The notes under the pieces are model-generated. The model saw only the letters and a list, made by a program, of their open reading frames with translations, ran no database searches and was not told where the DNA came from. From the NCBI GenBank assembly GCA_030529085.1, contig JAUMXM010000005.1:19144-69092 (forward strand): 49,949 nt of DNA. Reading direction: 5' to 3'. Source of the stretch: Rikenellaceae bacterium. GTDB lineage: Bacteria > Bacteroidota > Bacteroidia > Bacteroidales > Rikenellaceae. Shown here one piece after another: positions 42,039 to 49,949 of the stretch. The translations under genes were made by a program, and so were the position numbers. How positions within the stretch are numbered: position 1 is the first letter of the stretch; every line of letters begins with the position of its first letter.

Positions 42039-42365
42039 ATGGATAAGTACTACGATGCAATCCGATTCGATGCGCTGTATCGGGTTTTGAGCTCGATGCT
42101 CATCCTGGGTTTGGTACTGATTGTGCCCCTGTCGGGTGTTTGGGAGGATGTAGTGGCGATCCCCTATGTCTTGGTACTCTTTGCAACGCTTTTTCGCGTG
42201 GTCAATATTTGTGTGCAGACGGCGCGCGGCAAAGAGATCGGGCCGCGCCTGAGTGAACCCTGGGAGCGGCGCATCGAGTGGCTCGACGGAGCCCTTACGG
42301 TGGTCTGGTCGGTGGTCATTTTTGGTGTGGCCTTATACCTAATTTACGCCTCCTTCTTCGCTTGA
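42039..42365 (+). CDS. Small hypothetical membrane protein
   Basis: A 108-residue protein with three probable membrane helices at about residues 14-34, 36-56 and 85-106, and a basic loop with ERRIEW between the second and third. I recognise no family. ATG 42039 (MDKYYDAIRF) is preferred; GTG 42033 in the same frame adds two residues. Codon use and GC match the neighbours, and a strong terminator follows 25 bases downstream, which supports it as a real gene. Confidence 0.7.
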   Translation: MDKYYDAIRFDALYRVLSSMLILGLVLIVPLSGVWEDVVAIPYVLVLFATLFRVVNICVQTARGKEIGPRLSEPWERRIEWLDGALTVVWSVVIFGVALYLIYASFFA

Positions 42366-42389
42366 TTTTTTAGCCTCTTTTAACCCCTT

Positions 42390-42417
42390 GCCCGACCCCG
42401 AAAAGTCGGGCTTTTTT
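42390..42417 (+). terminator. Intrinsic terminator of the small membrane protein gene
   Basis: GCCCGAC (42390-42396) pairs with GTCGGGC (42405-42411), followed by T6. A competing perfect 10-base pairing exists between CCCCGAAAAG (42396-42405) and CTTTTCGGGG (42422-42431), which would break this hairpin. Confidence 0.85.
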
Positions 42418-42588
42418 GTCCCTTTTCGGGGGCGAGTTTGCCCCCTTTCGGGGTGCTTTTGCATGCCCCGATGTCGGGTCGGCTATCTCCGAATTTGCCG
42501 CCTGCCTGCGGCGTGTCTCCATCCCCGATATTTGGCTTTGTTGCGGTTGGGCAAATCGGCTAACTCGCTCATTTAGGAGGATTCCGAC

Positions 42589-42615
42589 ACCGCCCGATTG
42601 TCGGGTTCGGTTTTT
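42589..42615 (+). terminator. Second terminator-like hairpin upstream of rpsL
   Basis: CCCGA (42593-42597) and TCGGG (42601-42605) pair around TTG. ACCG and CGGT extend the stem with two bulged T bases, and a T-rich run follows. No gene ends here. Confidence 0.6.
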
Positions 42616-42843
42616 CTTTTTCGCTACTTGAATTTATGTTTTTGACAAAATTCAATTTTCTCATTCCTTCCGCCATTTCGGCTCTTCGACCTCGCAATGC
42701 GGCGAAATGCAGAACGCTCACAAAATCAGTAGTTTAGCAAAATTGCCATAAACAAAGCAAATAGTTTTGCAAAAACGATAAGCAAAAAGAATGGCAGAGG
42801 GGGTCAAAAACGGCGAAAAAGGCTGAAAAAGATGCCATATATA

Positions 42844-42873
42844 TTGTATTTCCAAAAAAAATGCGTACCTTTG
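42844..42873 (+). promoter_or_regulatory. Bacteroidota-type promoter for the str-S10 cluster
   Basis: TTG (42844-42846), a 19-base spacer and TACCTTTG (42866-42873) match the TTTG-N19-21-TAnnTTTG consensus. A small palindrome, GTCCA-TTT-TGGAC (42876-42888), lies just downstream, near the expected transcription start. The rpsL ATG follows 57 bases after the -7 element. Confidence 0.88.
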
Positions 42874-42930
42874 CAGTCCATTTTGGACAATGGAGATAGA
42901 AAAATTAACAAAATTTAAGGACAAAAAACA

Positions 42931-43314
42931 ATGCCTACTATTCAACAGTTAGTTCGTAACGGCCGAGTAGCAATGGAGGACAAATCGAAGTCGCCTGCTC
43001 TCGCCGCGTGTCCGCAGCGCCGTGGCGTTTGTACCCGTGTGTACACGACGACCCCGAAGAAGCCTAACTCGGCTATGCGTAAGGTGGCACGTGTAAGATT
43101 GACCAATGGCAAGGAGGTCAACGCCTACATCCCCGGTGAAGGTCACAACTTGCAGGAGCACTCGATTGTGCTGGTCCGCGGTGGTCGTGTTAAGGACCTC
43201 CCCGGTGTTCGTTATCACCTCGTGCGCGGTGCGCTCGACTCGGCCGGTGTAGATGGTCGTCGTCAGCGTCGCTCGAAGTACGGTGCTAAGCGTCCCAAGG
43301 CCGCTAAGAAGTAA
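42931..43314 (+). CDS. rpsL: Ribosomal protein S12
   Basis: Small-subunit protein at the decoding centre, 127 residues. The conserved core [17 protein letters not shown] and [14 protein letters not shown] are intact. Lys43 and Lys88, the two positions whose substitution classically gives streptomycin resistance (E. coli numbering with Met), are both wild type, and Asp89 is the usual methylthiolation site. It is the first gene of the str-S10 cluster and has its own promoter. Confidence 0.98.
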   Translation: MPTIQQLVRNGRVAMEDKSKSPALAACPQRRGVCTRVYTTTPKKPNSAMRKVARVRLTNGKEVNAYIPGEGHNLQEHSIVLVRGGRVKDLPGVRYHLVRGALDSAGVDGRRQRRSKYGAKRPKAAKK

Positions 43315-43351
43315 TCTGAGAAATCAAAACAACAAAGAATTTTTTTAAGCA

Positions 43352-43828
43352 ATGAGAAAAGCTAAGCCTAAGAAGCGAATTCTACTTCCGGATCCGAAGT
43401 TCGGTGACGTGGCTGTGACCCGTTTCGTGAACAACCTTATGCTGGATGGTAAGAAGAGTATTGCCTACACGATCTTCTATGATGCATTGGAGCTCGTGAG
43501 CAAGAAGATGAAGGATGCTGATAAGTCTCCGCTGGAAATCTGGAAACAGGCCCTCGAGAACATCACGCCCCAAGTCGAAGTGAAATCGAAGCGTATCGGT
43601 GGTGCAACTTTCCAGGTACCTATGGAGGTTCGTCCGGAGCGCAAGATTTCTATTTCCATGAAGAACCTTGTCCTGTTCTCGCGTAAGCGCGCCGGTAAAA
43701 CGATGGCAGAGAAGCTTTGCGCTGAGATCGTAGATGCCTACAACCAGCAGGGTGCCGCCTTCAAGCGTAAGGAGGAGATGCACCGCATGGCTGAGGCCAA
43801 CAAGGCATTTGCACACTTCCGTTTCTAA
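43352..43828 (+). CDS. rpsG: Ribosomal protein S7
   Basis: Primary 16S rRNA-binding protein that nucleates the 30S head, 158 residues. [19 protein letters not shown] and [20 protein letters not shown] are the family N-terminus, and [14 protein letters not shown] is the typical C-terminus. It lies 37 bases after rpsL and 12 before fusA in the usual str order. In E. coli S7 also represses its own operon; whether this holds here is unknown. Confidence 0.98.
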   Translation: MRKAKPKKRILLPDPKFGDVAVTRFVNNLMLDGKKSIAYTIFYDALELVSKKMKDADKSPLEIWKQALENITPQVEVKSKRIGGATFQVPMEVRPERKISISMKNLVLFSRKRAGKTMAEKLCAEIVDAYNQQGAAFKRKEEMHRMAEANKAFAHFRF

Positions 43829-43840
43829 CAGAATACCACG

Positions 43841-45955
43841 ATGGCAGCAAGAGATTTAAAATACACGCGTAATATCGGTATCATGGCTCACATCGATGCC
43901 GGTAAGACCACGACCTCGGAGCGTATTCTGTTCTACACGGGTAAGACCCACAAGATCGGTGAGACCCACGAGGGTGCCGCTACCATGGACTGGATGGTTC
44001 AGGAACAGGAGCGTGGTATTACGATCACCTCGGCCGCTACGACGGCCTTCTGGAACTACATGGGTAAGCAGTACCAGATCAACCTGATCGACACCCCGGG
44101 ACACGTTGACTTTACCGTTGAGGTAGAGCGCTCGCTCCGCGTACTGGACGGTGCTATCGCTACGTTCTGCGCCGTAGGTGGTGTAGAGCCGCAGTCGGAG
44201 ACCGTTTGGCGTCAGGCCGACAAGTACAACGTTCCCCGTATCGGTTACGTGAACAAGATGGACCGCACGGGTGCCGATTTCTATGCCGTTTGCTCGCAGA
44301 TCAAGGAGCACTTCGGTACGACGGCTCTGCCCGTTGTTCTCCCCATCGGTGTTGAGGACAAGTTCGAGGGTCTGGTAGACCTTATTTATAATAACGCCAT
44401 TTACTACTTCGACGACAAGACCGTTCGTGACAACTTCGAGCTTCGCGAGATCCCCGAGAGCATGAAGGCCGAGGCCGAGGAGTGGCGTATGAAGCTCATC
44501 GAGGAGGTTGCTTCGACCGACGATGCTCTGATGGAGAAATTCTTCGAGGATCCCGATTCGATTACCCCCGAGGAGCTGCTCGCAGCTATCCGTACCGCTA
44601 CGATGTCGATGCAGATCGTTCCGATGCTCTGCGGTTCGTCGTTCCACAACAAGGGTGTACAGAAGCTGCTCGACTATGTGATGGCTTTCCTTCCCTCGCC
44701 GCTGGATGTTCCCGCTGTTGAGGGTACGAACCCCAAGACCGAGGCCACTGAGGTGCGTAACGCATCGGATGAGGATCCCTTCTGCGGTCTGGCGTTCAAG
44801 ATCGCTACCGACCCCTTCGTAGGTCGTCTGGCTTTCGTTCGTGTATATTCGGGTAAGCTCGATGCAGGTTCGTATGTTTACAACGCACGTAGCGGTAAGC
44901 GCGAGCGCATCAGCCGCATCTACCAGATGCACGCCAACAAGCAGAACCCGCTCGAGACCGTAACGGCCGGTGATATCTGCGCCGCTGTAGGTTTCAAGGA
45001 GATCCGCACGGGTGATACCCTCTGCGCCGAGAACGCACCTATCGTACTCGAGCAGATGACCTTCCCCGAGCCGGTGATCGGTCTGGCTGTTGAGCCCAAG
45101 ACCCAGAAGGACCTCGACAAGCTCGGCATTGCCCTGGGCAAGCTGGCTGAGGAGGACCCCACCTTCACGGTTCACACCGACGAGGATTCGGGTCAGACGG
45201 TTATCAGCGGTATGGGTGAGCTCCACCTCGACATCATCGTGGATCGTCTCCGTCGTGAGTTCGGCGTTGAGATCAACCAGGGTGCTCCGCAGGTGAACTA
45301 CAAGGAGGCTCTGACGCAGACCGTACAGCACCGTGAGGTCTTCAAGAAGCAGACCGGTGGTCGCGGTAAGTTTGCTGATATTATCTTCGAGATCGGTCCC
45401 GCCGAGGAGGGCAAGATGGGTCTGACCTTCGTTGATGAGGTGAAGGGCGGTAACATTCCGCGCGAGTTCATTCCTTCGGTACAGAAGGGCTTCGAGTCGG
45501 CTATGGCTAACGGTGCTCTTGCCGGTTATCCGATGGACTCGATGAAGGTTACCCTCAAGGACGGTTCGTTCCACCCCGTCGATTCGGATCAGCTCTCGTT
45601 CGAGATCGCAGCCCGCAATGGTTACCGCGTAGCGGCACCGAAGGCAGGTTCGATCATCATGGAGCCGGTTATGTCGGTTGAGGTTGTTACCCCCGAGGAG
45701 AGTATGGGTGATATCATCGGCGACTTGAACAAGCGTCGTGGCCAGATCACCGGTATGGAGTCGAAGGGTACGGCTCGTGTCGTAAAGGCAAAGGTTCCCC
45801 TGTCGGAGATGTTCGGCTATGTAACCGTGCTGCGTACGATTTCGTCGGGTCGCGCTACCTCGTCGATGGAGTTCTCGCACTTTGAGGAGGTTCCTGCTGG
45901 CCTTGCCAAGGATATCATCGAGAAGGCGAGTGGTAAACGTAAGGATATAGAATAA
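43841..45955 (+). CDS. fusA: Elongation factor G
   Basis: Translocase GTPase of the ribosome, 704 residues with the normal five domains. GTPase motifs are canonical: AHIDAGKTT (residues 16-24), [13 protein letters not shown] (84-88, catalytic His88) and NKMD (about 138-141). Domain IV has [15 protein letters not shown] and the tip loop [14 protein letters not shown]. This intact copy is the natural control for the altered paralogue at 19809. It lies 12 bases after rpsG and nine before rpsJ; tuf is absent from this position. Confidence 0.98.
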   Translation: MAARDLKYTRNIGIMAHIDAGKTTTSERILFYTGKTHKIGETHEGAATMDWMVQEQERGITITSAATTAFWNYMGKQYQINLIDTPGHVDFTVEVERSLRVLDGAIATFCAVGGVEPQSETVWRQADKYNVPRIGYVNKMDRTGADFYAVCSQIKEHFGTTALPVVLPIGVEDKFEGLVDLIYNNAIYYFDDKTVRDNFELREIPESMKAEAEEWRMKLIEEVASTDDALMEKFFEDPDSITPEELLAAIRTATMSMQIVPMLCGSSFHNKGVQKLLDYVMAFLPSPLDVPAVEGTNPKTEATEVRNASDEDPFCGLAFKIATDPFVGRLAFVRVYSGKLDAGSYVYNARSGKRERISRIYQMHANKQNPLETVTAGDICAAVGFKEIRTGDTLCAENAPIVLEQMTFPEPVIGLAVEPKTQKDLDKLGIALGKLAEEDPTFTVHTDEDSGQTVISGMGELHLDIIVDRLRREFGVEINQGAPQVNYKEALTQTVQHREVFKKQTGGRGKFADIIFEIGPAEEGKMGLTFVDEVKGGNIPREFIPSVQKGFESAMANGALAGYPMDSMKVTLKDGSFHPVDSDQLSFEIAARNGYRVAAPKAGSIIMEPVMSVEVVTPEESMGDIIGDLNKRRGQITGMESKGTARVVKAKVPLSEMFGYVTVLRTISSGRATSSMEFSHFEEVPAGLAKDIIEKASGKRKDIE

Positions 45956-45964
45956 GCAAACGAT

Positions 45965-46270
45965 ATGGATCAGAAAATCAGAATCAAGTTGAAGTCTTTC
46001 GATCACAACCTCGTCGACAAGTCGGCCGAGAAGATCGTGAAGACCGTAAAGAGCACGGGCGCCATCGTTAGCGGTCCGGTACCCCTGCCCACCCACAAGC
46101 AGATTTTTACGGTGAACCGCTCGACCTTCGTTAACAAGAAGGCCCGTGAGCAGTTCCAGCTCTGCACCTTCAAGCGCATCCTCGACATCTACTCGTCGAC
46201 GCCCAAGACGATCGACGCACTGATGAAGCTCGAGCTTCCCTCGGGCGTTGAGGTTGAGATCAAGGTGTGA
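45965..46270 (+). CDS. rpsJ: Ribosomal protein S10
   Basis: Small-subunit head protein that also acts as NusE in transcription antitermination, 101 residues. [39 protein letters not shown] and [17 protein letters not shown] are diagnostic. It follows fusA after nine bases, but a 268-base structured gap separates it from rplC, whereas these genes are normally adjacent in S10 operons. Confidence 0.98.
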   Translation: MDQKIRIKLKSFDHNLVDKSAEKIVKTVKSTGAIVSGPVPLPTHKQIFTVNRSTFVNKKAREQFQLCTFKRILDIYSSTPKTIDALMKLELPSGVEVEIKV

Positions 46271-46538
46271 TAAATGAGGGAGCGGTGGGTATGCAACCCA
46301 TACCCACCCACCCTTAAGTAAAACCCCTCGGAGCAGGGGGCCCTATAAGGCAAGGATAGGGAGCCATATTAGGAGGTGCTTATATAATATATAGGTACGA
46401 CCTGAAAATGGAGGGATACGGCCCGAAAAAAAAAGAAAAATGCCGCCCCTTTTGGCCCGTATTGCGCCTTGGCGAAAGCTCCAAAAAACGTTGTGAAACT
46501 CACATTCACTTATTTATAACAAACAAATTGACAACAAA
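46271..46538 (+). promoter_or_regulatory. Structured 268-base gap between rpsJ and rplC
   Basis: Four consecutive hairpins can be read: GGTGGGTATG/CATACCCACC (46284-46308, perfect 10-base stem), CCCCT/AGGGG (46324-46339), CCCTAT/ATAGGG (46341-46361) and AGGT/ACCT (46393-46403). ATACGGCC and GGCCCGTAT can also pair across an A-rich stretch near 46416-46462. No hairpin has a T tract and no TAnnTTTG element is seen, so read-through transcription and an internal regulatory leader for rplC onward is the simplest idea (inference). Confidence 0.6.
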
Positions 46539-47153
46539 ATGTCAGGACTTATTGGAAAGAAAATCGGAATGACTTCCGTTTACAGTGCCGAGGGTAAGAA
46601 TATTCCATGCACTGTCATTGAGGCTGGCCCGTGCGTTGTTACGCAAATCAAGACTGTCGAGAAGGACAACTACGAGGCAGTTCAGATTGCCTATGACGAG
46701 AAGAGTGAAAAGCACACCACCAGCAGTTTGTTAGGTCACTTCAAGAAGGCCGGCACGACCCCGAAGCGCAAGCTCGCGGAGTTCAAGGGCATGCCTGAGG
46801 TGGCTCTCGGCGACACGATTACCGTTGACCTCTTCTCGGAGGAGGACTGGGTAGACGTGACCGGGATCTCGAAGGGTAAGGGTTACCAGGGCGTTGTGAA
46901 GCGCCACGGCTTTGCCGGTGTTGGTGGCCAGACCCACGGTCAGCACAACCGCCAGCGTAAGCCGGGTTCGCTCGGTGCATCGTCGTACCCCTCGCGTGTC
47001 TTCAAGGGCAAGCGTCTGCCGGGTCAGATGGGTGGCGATCAGGTAAAGGTGCTGAACCTGAAAGTTTTGAAGGTAATTCCGGAGAGCAACCTGATCCTCG
47101 TGAAGGGTTCGATTCCGGGTGCCAAAGGTGCTTACTTAACCATTGAGAAGTAG
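46539..47153 (+). CDS. rplC: Ribosomal protein L3
   Basis: Large-subunit protein near the peptidyl transferase centre, 204 residues. [17 protein letters not shown] is the N-terminal landmark and [16 protein letters not shown] with TRQRKPG-like [14 protein letters not shown] follows in the loop region. It starts after the long rpsJ gap and ends one base before the rplD ATG. Confidence 0.98.
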   Translation: MSGLIGKKIGMTSVYSAEGKNIPCTVIEAGPCVVTQIKTVEKDNYEAVQIAYDEKSEKHTTSSLLGHFKKAGTTPKRKLAEFKGMPEVALGDTITVDLFSEEDWVDVTGISKGKGYQGVVKRHGFAGVGGQTHGQHNRQRKPGSLGASSYPSRVFKGKRLPGQMGGDQVKVLNLKVLKVIPESNLILVKGSIPGAKGAYLTIEK

Positions 47154-47154
47154 T

Positions 47155-47781
47155 ATGGAATTAGCAGTATTGAACGCACAAGGAAATGAGACGGGCCGTA
47201 AGGTAGTCCTTTCGGAGGCCGTTTTCGGCGTGGAGGCTAATGACCACGCTATCTATCTCGACGTGAAGCAGTATTTGGCTGACCAGCGTCAGGGTACGCA
47301 CAAGGCAAAGCAGCGTAATGAGGTTGCCGGTTCGACGCGCAAGCTGAAGCGTCAGAAGGGTACCGGTGGTGCTCGTTGCGGTTCGATCCTCTCGCCCCTT
47401 TTCCCGGGTGGTGGTCGTATCTTTGGTCCCGTACCCCGCGATTACAGCTTCAAGCTCAACAAGAAGCTCAAGCAGCTCGCTCGCCGCAGCGCACTGACCT
47501 ACAAGGCTCAGGCCGGTCAGATCATCGCTCTCGAGGCTCAGCAGCTCGACGCTCCCAAGACGAAGGCTGTTGTAGCCCTGGCTGAGGCCCTGAAGGTGGC
47601 CGACAAGAAGGTGCTGCTCGTATTGCCCGAGGGCAACGTAAACCTGCAGCTTTCGTGCCGCAACCTGACCTACATCAAGCCCGTTCTGGCTCAGAACGTC
47701 TGCACGTATGACGTGATGAACGCTTCGGCTCTGGTGATGGTTGAGGGTGCTGAGAATGTACTGAATACTTTGTTAGCATAA
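47155..47781 (+). CDS. rplD: Ribosomal protein L4
   Basis: Exit-tunnel protein, 208 residues. [19 protein letters not shown] is the tunnel-loop region, and [18 protein letters not shown] follows. ATG 47155 ([14 protein letters not shown]) matches the family; the in-frame start at 47143 overlaps rplC. In E. coli L4 binds an S10 leader to repress the operon; a structured gap upstream of rplC here is the nearest candidate for an analogous site. Confidence 0.97.
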   Translation: MELAVLNAQGNETGRKVVLSEAVFGVEANDHAIYLDVKQYLADQRQGTHKAKQRNEVAGSTRKLKRQKGTGGARCGSILSPLFPGGGRIFGPVPRDYSFKLNKKLKQLARRSALTYKAQAGQIIALEAQQLDAPKTKAVVALAEALKVADKKVLLVLPEGNVNLQLSCRNLTYIKPVLAQNVCTYDVMNASALVMVEGAENVLNTLLA

Positions 47782-47795
47782 AACGCAAGACAACC

Positions 47796-48086
47796 ATGGA
47801 GATTATTATTAAGCCGGTATTAACCGAGAAAATGACGATTCAGGGCGAAAAGTTGAATCGCTACGGTTTTATTGTTGACGTGCGCGCTAACAAGCTGCAG
47901 ATTCGTCAGGCCGTAGAGCAGATGTACAATGTCGTAGTTACGGATGTAAATACGATTAACTGCATGGGCAAGCTCAAGAGCCGCTACACGAAGGCGGGTC
48001 TGCTGGAGGGCCGTGCCAACAACTTCAAGAAGGCAATTGTCACCTTGAAGGAGGGAGATAAGATTGATTTTTACAGTAATATCTAA
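47796..48086 (+). CDS. rplW: Ribosomal protein L23
   Basis: Tunnel-exit protein that docks trigger factor and SRP, 96 residues. [23 protein letters not shown] and [20 protein letters not shown] are the family core. It lies 14 bases after rplD and five before rplB. Confidence 0.97.
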   Translation: MEIIIKPVLTEKMTIQGEKLNRYGFIVDVRANKLQIRQAVEQMYNVVVTDVNTINCMGKLKSRYTKAGLLEGRANNFKKAIVTLKEGDKIDFYSNI

Positions 48087-48091
48087 CGAAG

Positions 48092-48916
48092 ATGGCAGTA
48101 AAGAAATATAAGCCTGTAACTGCAGGTACACGACACAAGGTAATCAGCGCTTTCGACGAGATCACGAAGTCGAAGCCTGAAAAGTCGCTTCTGAGCGTAA
48201 AGAAGAGCTCGGGTGGTCGCAACAACGATGGTAAGATGACGGTTCGCTACATTGGCGGCGGTCACAAGCAGATGTATCGTAATGTCGACTTCAAGCGCAC
48301 GAAGGATGGTATTACTGCCACTGTAAAGGCAATCGAGTACGACCCGAATCGTACGGCACGTATTGCCCTGTTGGTATATGCCGACGGTGAGAAGAGCTAC
48401 ATCATCGCACCGAACGGCCTGAAGGTTGGTCAGACCGTAATGAGCGGCGCAGGCGTTGCTCCCGAGGTCGGTAACACGCTCTTCCTGAGCGAGATTCCCC
48501 TGGGTACGGTTGTCCACAACATTGAACTCTACCCCGGTCAGGGTGCCGCTATGGCTCGTTCGGCCGGTTCGTACGCCCAGTTGCTGGCTCGTGAGGGCAA
48601 GTTTGCCATCATCAAGCTGCCTTCGGGCGAGACTCGTATGGTACTCGTGACCTGCCGCGCTACGGTAGGTGTTGTATCGAACGTGGATCACAATCTGGAG
48701 TCGTCGGGTAAGGCCGGCCGCCTGCGTTGGTTGGGCCGTCGTCCTCACAACCGTGGTGTTGTGATGAACCCCGTTGATCACCCGATGGGTGGTGGTGAAG
48801 GCCGCGCAAGTGGTGGTCACCCCCGTTCGCGCAAGGGTCTGCTTGCTAAGGGTTACAAGACTCGCAACCCGAAGAAGACCACTTCGAAGTTTATTATTTC
48901 CAAGAAGAAAAAATAA
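48092..48916 (+). CDS. rplB: Ribosomal protein L2
   Basis: Large-subunit protein required for subunit joining and peptidyl transferase activity, 274 residues. The C-terminal signature [20 protein letters not shown] with the conserved histidine is present, as are [18 protein letters not shown] near residue 45 and [21 protein letters not shown]. It lies 17 bases before rpsS. Confidence 0.98.
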   Translation: MAVKKYKPVTAGTRHKVISAFDEITKSKPEKSLLSVKKSSGGRNNDGKMTVRYIGGGHKQMYRNVDFKRTKDGITATVKAIEYDPNRTARIALLVYADGEKSYIIAPNGLKVGQTVMSGAGVAPEVGNTLFLSEIPLGTVVHNIELYPGQGAAMARSAGSYAQLLAREGKFAIIKLPSGETRMVLVTCRATVGVVSNVDHNLESSGKAGRLRWLGRRPHNRGVVMNPVDHPMGGGEGRASGGHPRSRKGLLAKGYKTRNPKKTTSKFIISKKKK

Positions 48917-48933
48917 TTAAATAAGAGTACATA

Positions 48934-49203
48934 ATGAGCCGTTCATTAAAGAAGGGACCGTATATCGATCCGAAACTCGAGGCTAAGGTTATTGCCGCTG
49001 CCGAGGGTAGCAATAAGGCGGTCATCAAGACTTGGTCGCGCGCAAGCATGATCTCGCCTGATTTCGTTGGTCAGACGATCGCCGTACACAACGGAAACAA
49101 GTTCATCCCGGTTTACGTAACCGAGAATATGGTAGGACACAAGCTCGGCGAGTTCGCTCCGACGCGTACTTTCCGCGGCCACGCCGGTAACAAGAAAAAG
49201 TAA
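48934..49203 (+). CDS. rpsS: Ribosomal protein S19
   Basis: 30S head protein, 89 residues. [15 protein letters not shown] is the classic N-terminus and [20 protein letters not shown] with [15 protein letters not shown] completes the family core. It lies seven bases before rplV. Confidence 0.98.
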   Translation: MSRSLKKGPYIDPKLEAKVIAAAEGSNKAVIKTWSRASMISPDFVGQTIAVHNGNKFIPVYVTENMVGHKLGEFAPTRTFRGHAGNKKK

Positions 49204-49210
49204 ATAGGAT

Positions 49211-49618
49211 ATGGGTGCAAGAAAAGCAATGGCAGCCGAGAAGCGCTCGGCTGAGAAGAAGCAGAAGGCAATGGCCATTCTGCGCGACTGCCCGACCTCG
49301 CCCCGCAAGATGCGTCTGGTGGCAGATATCATCCGCGGCGTAGAGATCAACAAGGCATTGGGCATCCTTCGCTATTCGAAGAAGGAGGCGTCGATCCGCA
49401 TGGAGAAGCTCCTGAAGTCGGCTATCGCCAACTGGGAGGCTAAGAACGAGAATGAGCGTCTGGAGGATACGACCCTCTGCGTTAAGGAGGTATTCGTTGA
49501 CGGTGGTCGCATGCTGAAGCGCATTCAGCCCGCCCCCCAGGGTCGAGCTCACCGCATTCGCAAGCGTTCGAACCACGTGACGATCGTAGTAGACAAAATG
49601 GTAACCGTAGAAAAGTAA
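49211..49618 (+). CDS. rplV: Ribosomal protein L22
   Basis: Tunnel protein, 135 residues. [19 protein letters not shown] is the N-terminal core and [20 protein letters not shown] is the loop and C-terminal signature. An N-terminal Lys/Glu-rich extension (about 20 residues) precedes the core. It lies six bases before rpsC. Confidence 0.97.
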   Translation: MGARKAMAAEKRSAEKKQKAMAILRDCPTSPRKMRLVADIIRGVEINKALGILRYSKKEASIRMEKLLKSAIANWEAKNENERLEDTTLCVKEVFVDGGRMLKRIQPAPQGRAHRIRKRSNHVTIVVDKMVTVEK

Positions 49619-49624
49619 AACAAG

Positions 49625-49949
49625 ATGGGACAGAAAGTAAATCCGATAGCAAATCGCCTTGGTATCATCAAGGGTTGGGATTCCAACTGGTTCGGTGGTA
49701 AGAACTTCGGCGACAAGATCGTAGAGGACGACAAGATCCGCAAGTATCTGAACGCCCGTCTGCAGAAGGCTTCGATCTCGAAGATCATCATCGAGCGTAC
49801 GCTGAAGCTCGTTACGGTAACCATTTCGACCGCTCGCCCCGGTATCATCATTGGTAAGGGTGGCCAGGAGGTCGACAAGCTCAAGGAGGAGCTCAAGAAG
49901 CTCACCGGTAAGGAGATTCAGATCAACATCTTCGAGGTTAAGCGCCCGG
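49625..49949 (+). CDS. rpsC: Ribosomal protein S3 (partial, cut by the window end)
   Basis: The first 108 codons of S3 are present. [19 protein letters not shown] is the family N-terminus and [19 protein letters not shown] is the KH-domain GxxG loop. The frame is open to the last base, so the gene simply continues beyond the window. Confidence 0.96.
   Translation, partial: MGQKVNPIANRLGIIKGWDSNWFGGKNFGDKIVEDDKIRKYLNARLQKASISKIIIERTLKLVTVTISTARPGIIIGKGGQEVDKLKEELKKLTGKEIQINIFEVKRP

Larger units (their letters stand above)
42366..42930. other. 565-base gene-free spacer with structured part and the rpsL leader
   Basis: No convincing gene is seen. Bases 42390-42615 hold two terminator-like hairpins and several G- and C-tract hairpins between them, including three CCCGA-(2 to 4 bases)-TCGGG mini-palindromes at 42397, 42467 and 42593. 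Short open frames here (up to about 70 codons) have no family features. Bases 42640-42840 are AT-rich and unremarkable except for CATTTCG/CGAAATG that could pair. The rpsL promoter and leader fill the last 90 bases. Confidence 0.75.

Noticed and set aside
42388..42631. Two overlapping short frames (62 and 71 codons) in the spacer before rpsL
   Set aside because: They start inside a terminator hairpin, run through G/C-tract palindromes, end near a T-rich run and show no signal peptide, membrane helix or known motif.
43856..46096. A 746-codon open frame antisense to fusA
   Set aside because: It mirrors a highly conserved gene with strong codon bias, has Leu/Arg/His-rich low-complexity composition and no family features. 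Similar long antisense frames lie opposite ftsA, ftsZ, topA, leuS and the EF-G paralogue.
46284..46308. The perfect 10-base hairpin after rpsJ as a terminator
   Set aside because: No T tract follows and the downstream genes lack a visible promoter, so read-through is more likely than termination.
1..49949. CRISPR arrays, tRNA or rRNA genes, transposases and phage genes
   Set aside because: No direct-repeat/spacer pattern, cloverleaf, rRNA core sequence, DDE transposase, integrase or phage structural motif was found on either strand.

Overview
The window reads as chromosomal DNA of a Bacteroidales bacterium. A GC-rich member such as Alistipes (Rikenellaceae) is my best guess, but that placement is inference. 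Support for the order comes from sigma-ABfr-type promoters (TTTG, 19-20 bases, TAnnTTTG), a GldE homologue, a DUF4270 lipoprotein, SusC-plug-like and TonB-like modules, an N-succinylornithine-type transcarbamylase, and a str-S10 ribosomal cluster with no tuf between fusA and rpsJ. Genes are tightly packed and GC-rich with AT-rich spacers. I see no insertion sequence, prophage, CRISPR array, tRNA or rRNA.

Layout. 0.16-6.0 kb (+): ftsQ-ftsA-ftsZ, then gldE and a phosphopantetheinyl transferase, closed by a bidirectional terminator. 6.1-9.6 kb (-): a secreted C1 peptidase and topA. 9.7-12.2 kb (-): a half-length glycogen-synthase-like protein overlapping a DUF4270 lipoprotein. 12.3-15.9 kb (-): ROK kinase, uppP, truB and queA as an operon, divergent from a prenyl synthase. 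16.0-22.0 kb (+): prenyl synthase, U32 protein, M24 aminopeptidase, then a monocistronic EF-G paralogue. 22.1-30.2 kb (-): an eight-gene arginine operon that appears to cover glutamate to arginine apart from carbamoyl phosphate supply: GNAT, argG, argC, argD, argF', argB, argE, argH. 30.3-41.1 kb (-): rsh, a methyltransferase, xseB, an esterase, xseA, a plug/TonB-like protein, prfA, a second esterase and leuS. 41.3-42.4 kb (+): a lipoprotein and a small membrane protein. 42.4-42.9 kb: a structured gene-free spacer. 42.9 kb to the end (+): rpsL, rpsG, fusA, rpsJ, a structured 268-base gap, then rplC, rplD, rplW, rplB, rpsS, rplV and a truncated rpsC.

Most of the window is housekeeping: division, translation, topology, stringent response and arginine synthesis. 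I did not find a clear new multi-gene system. The points most worth a second look are the EF-G paralogue with altered GTPase motifs (its intact counterpart lies 24 kb away), the arginine operon with a proline that marks succinylated intermediates, an RSH enzyme whose hydrolase site looks dead, a secreted plug/TonB fusion, a half-size glycogen-synthase-like protein, FtsQ with a basic helical insertion, and two structured non-coding regions (42.39-42.62 kb and 46.27-46.54 kb).
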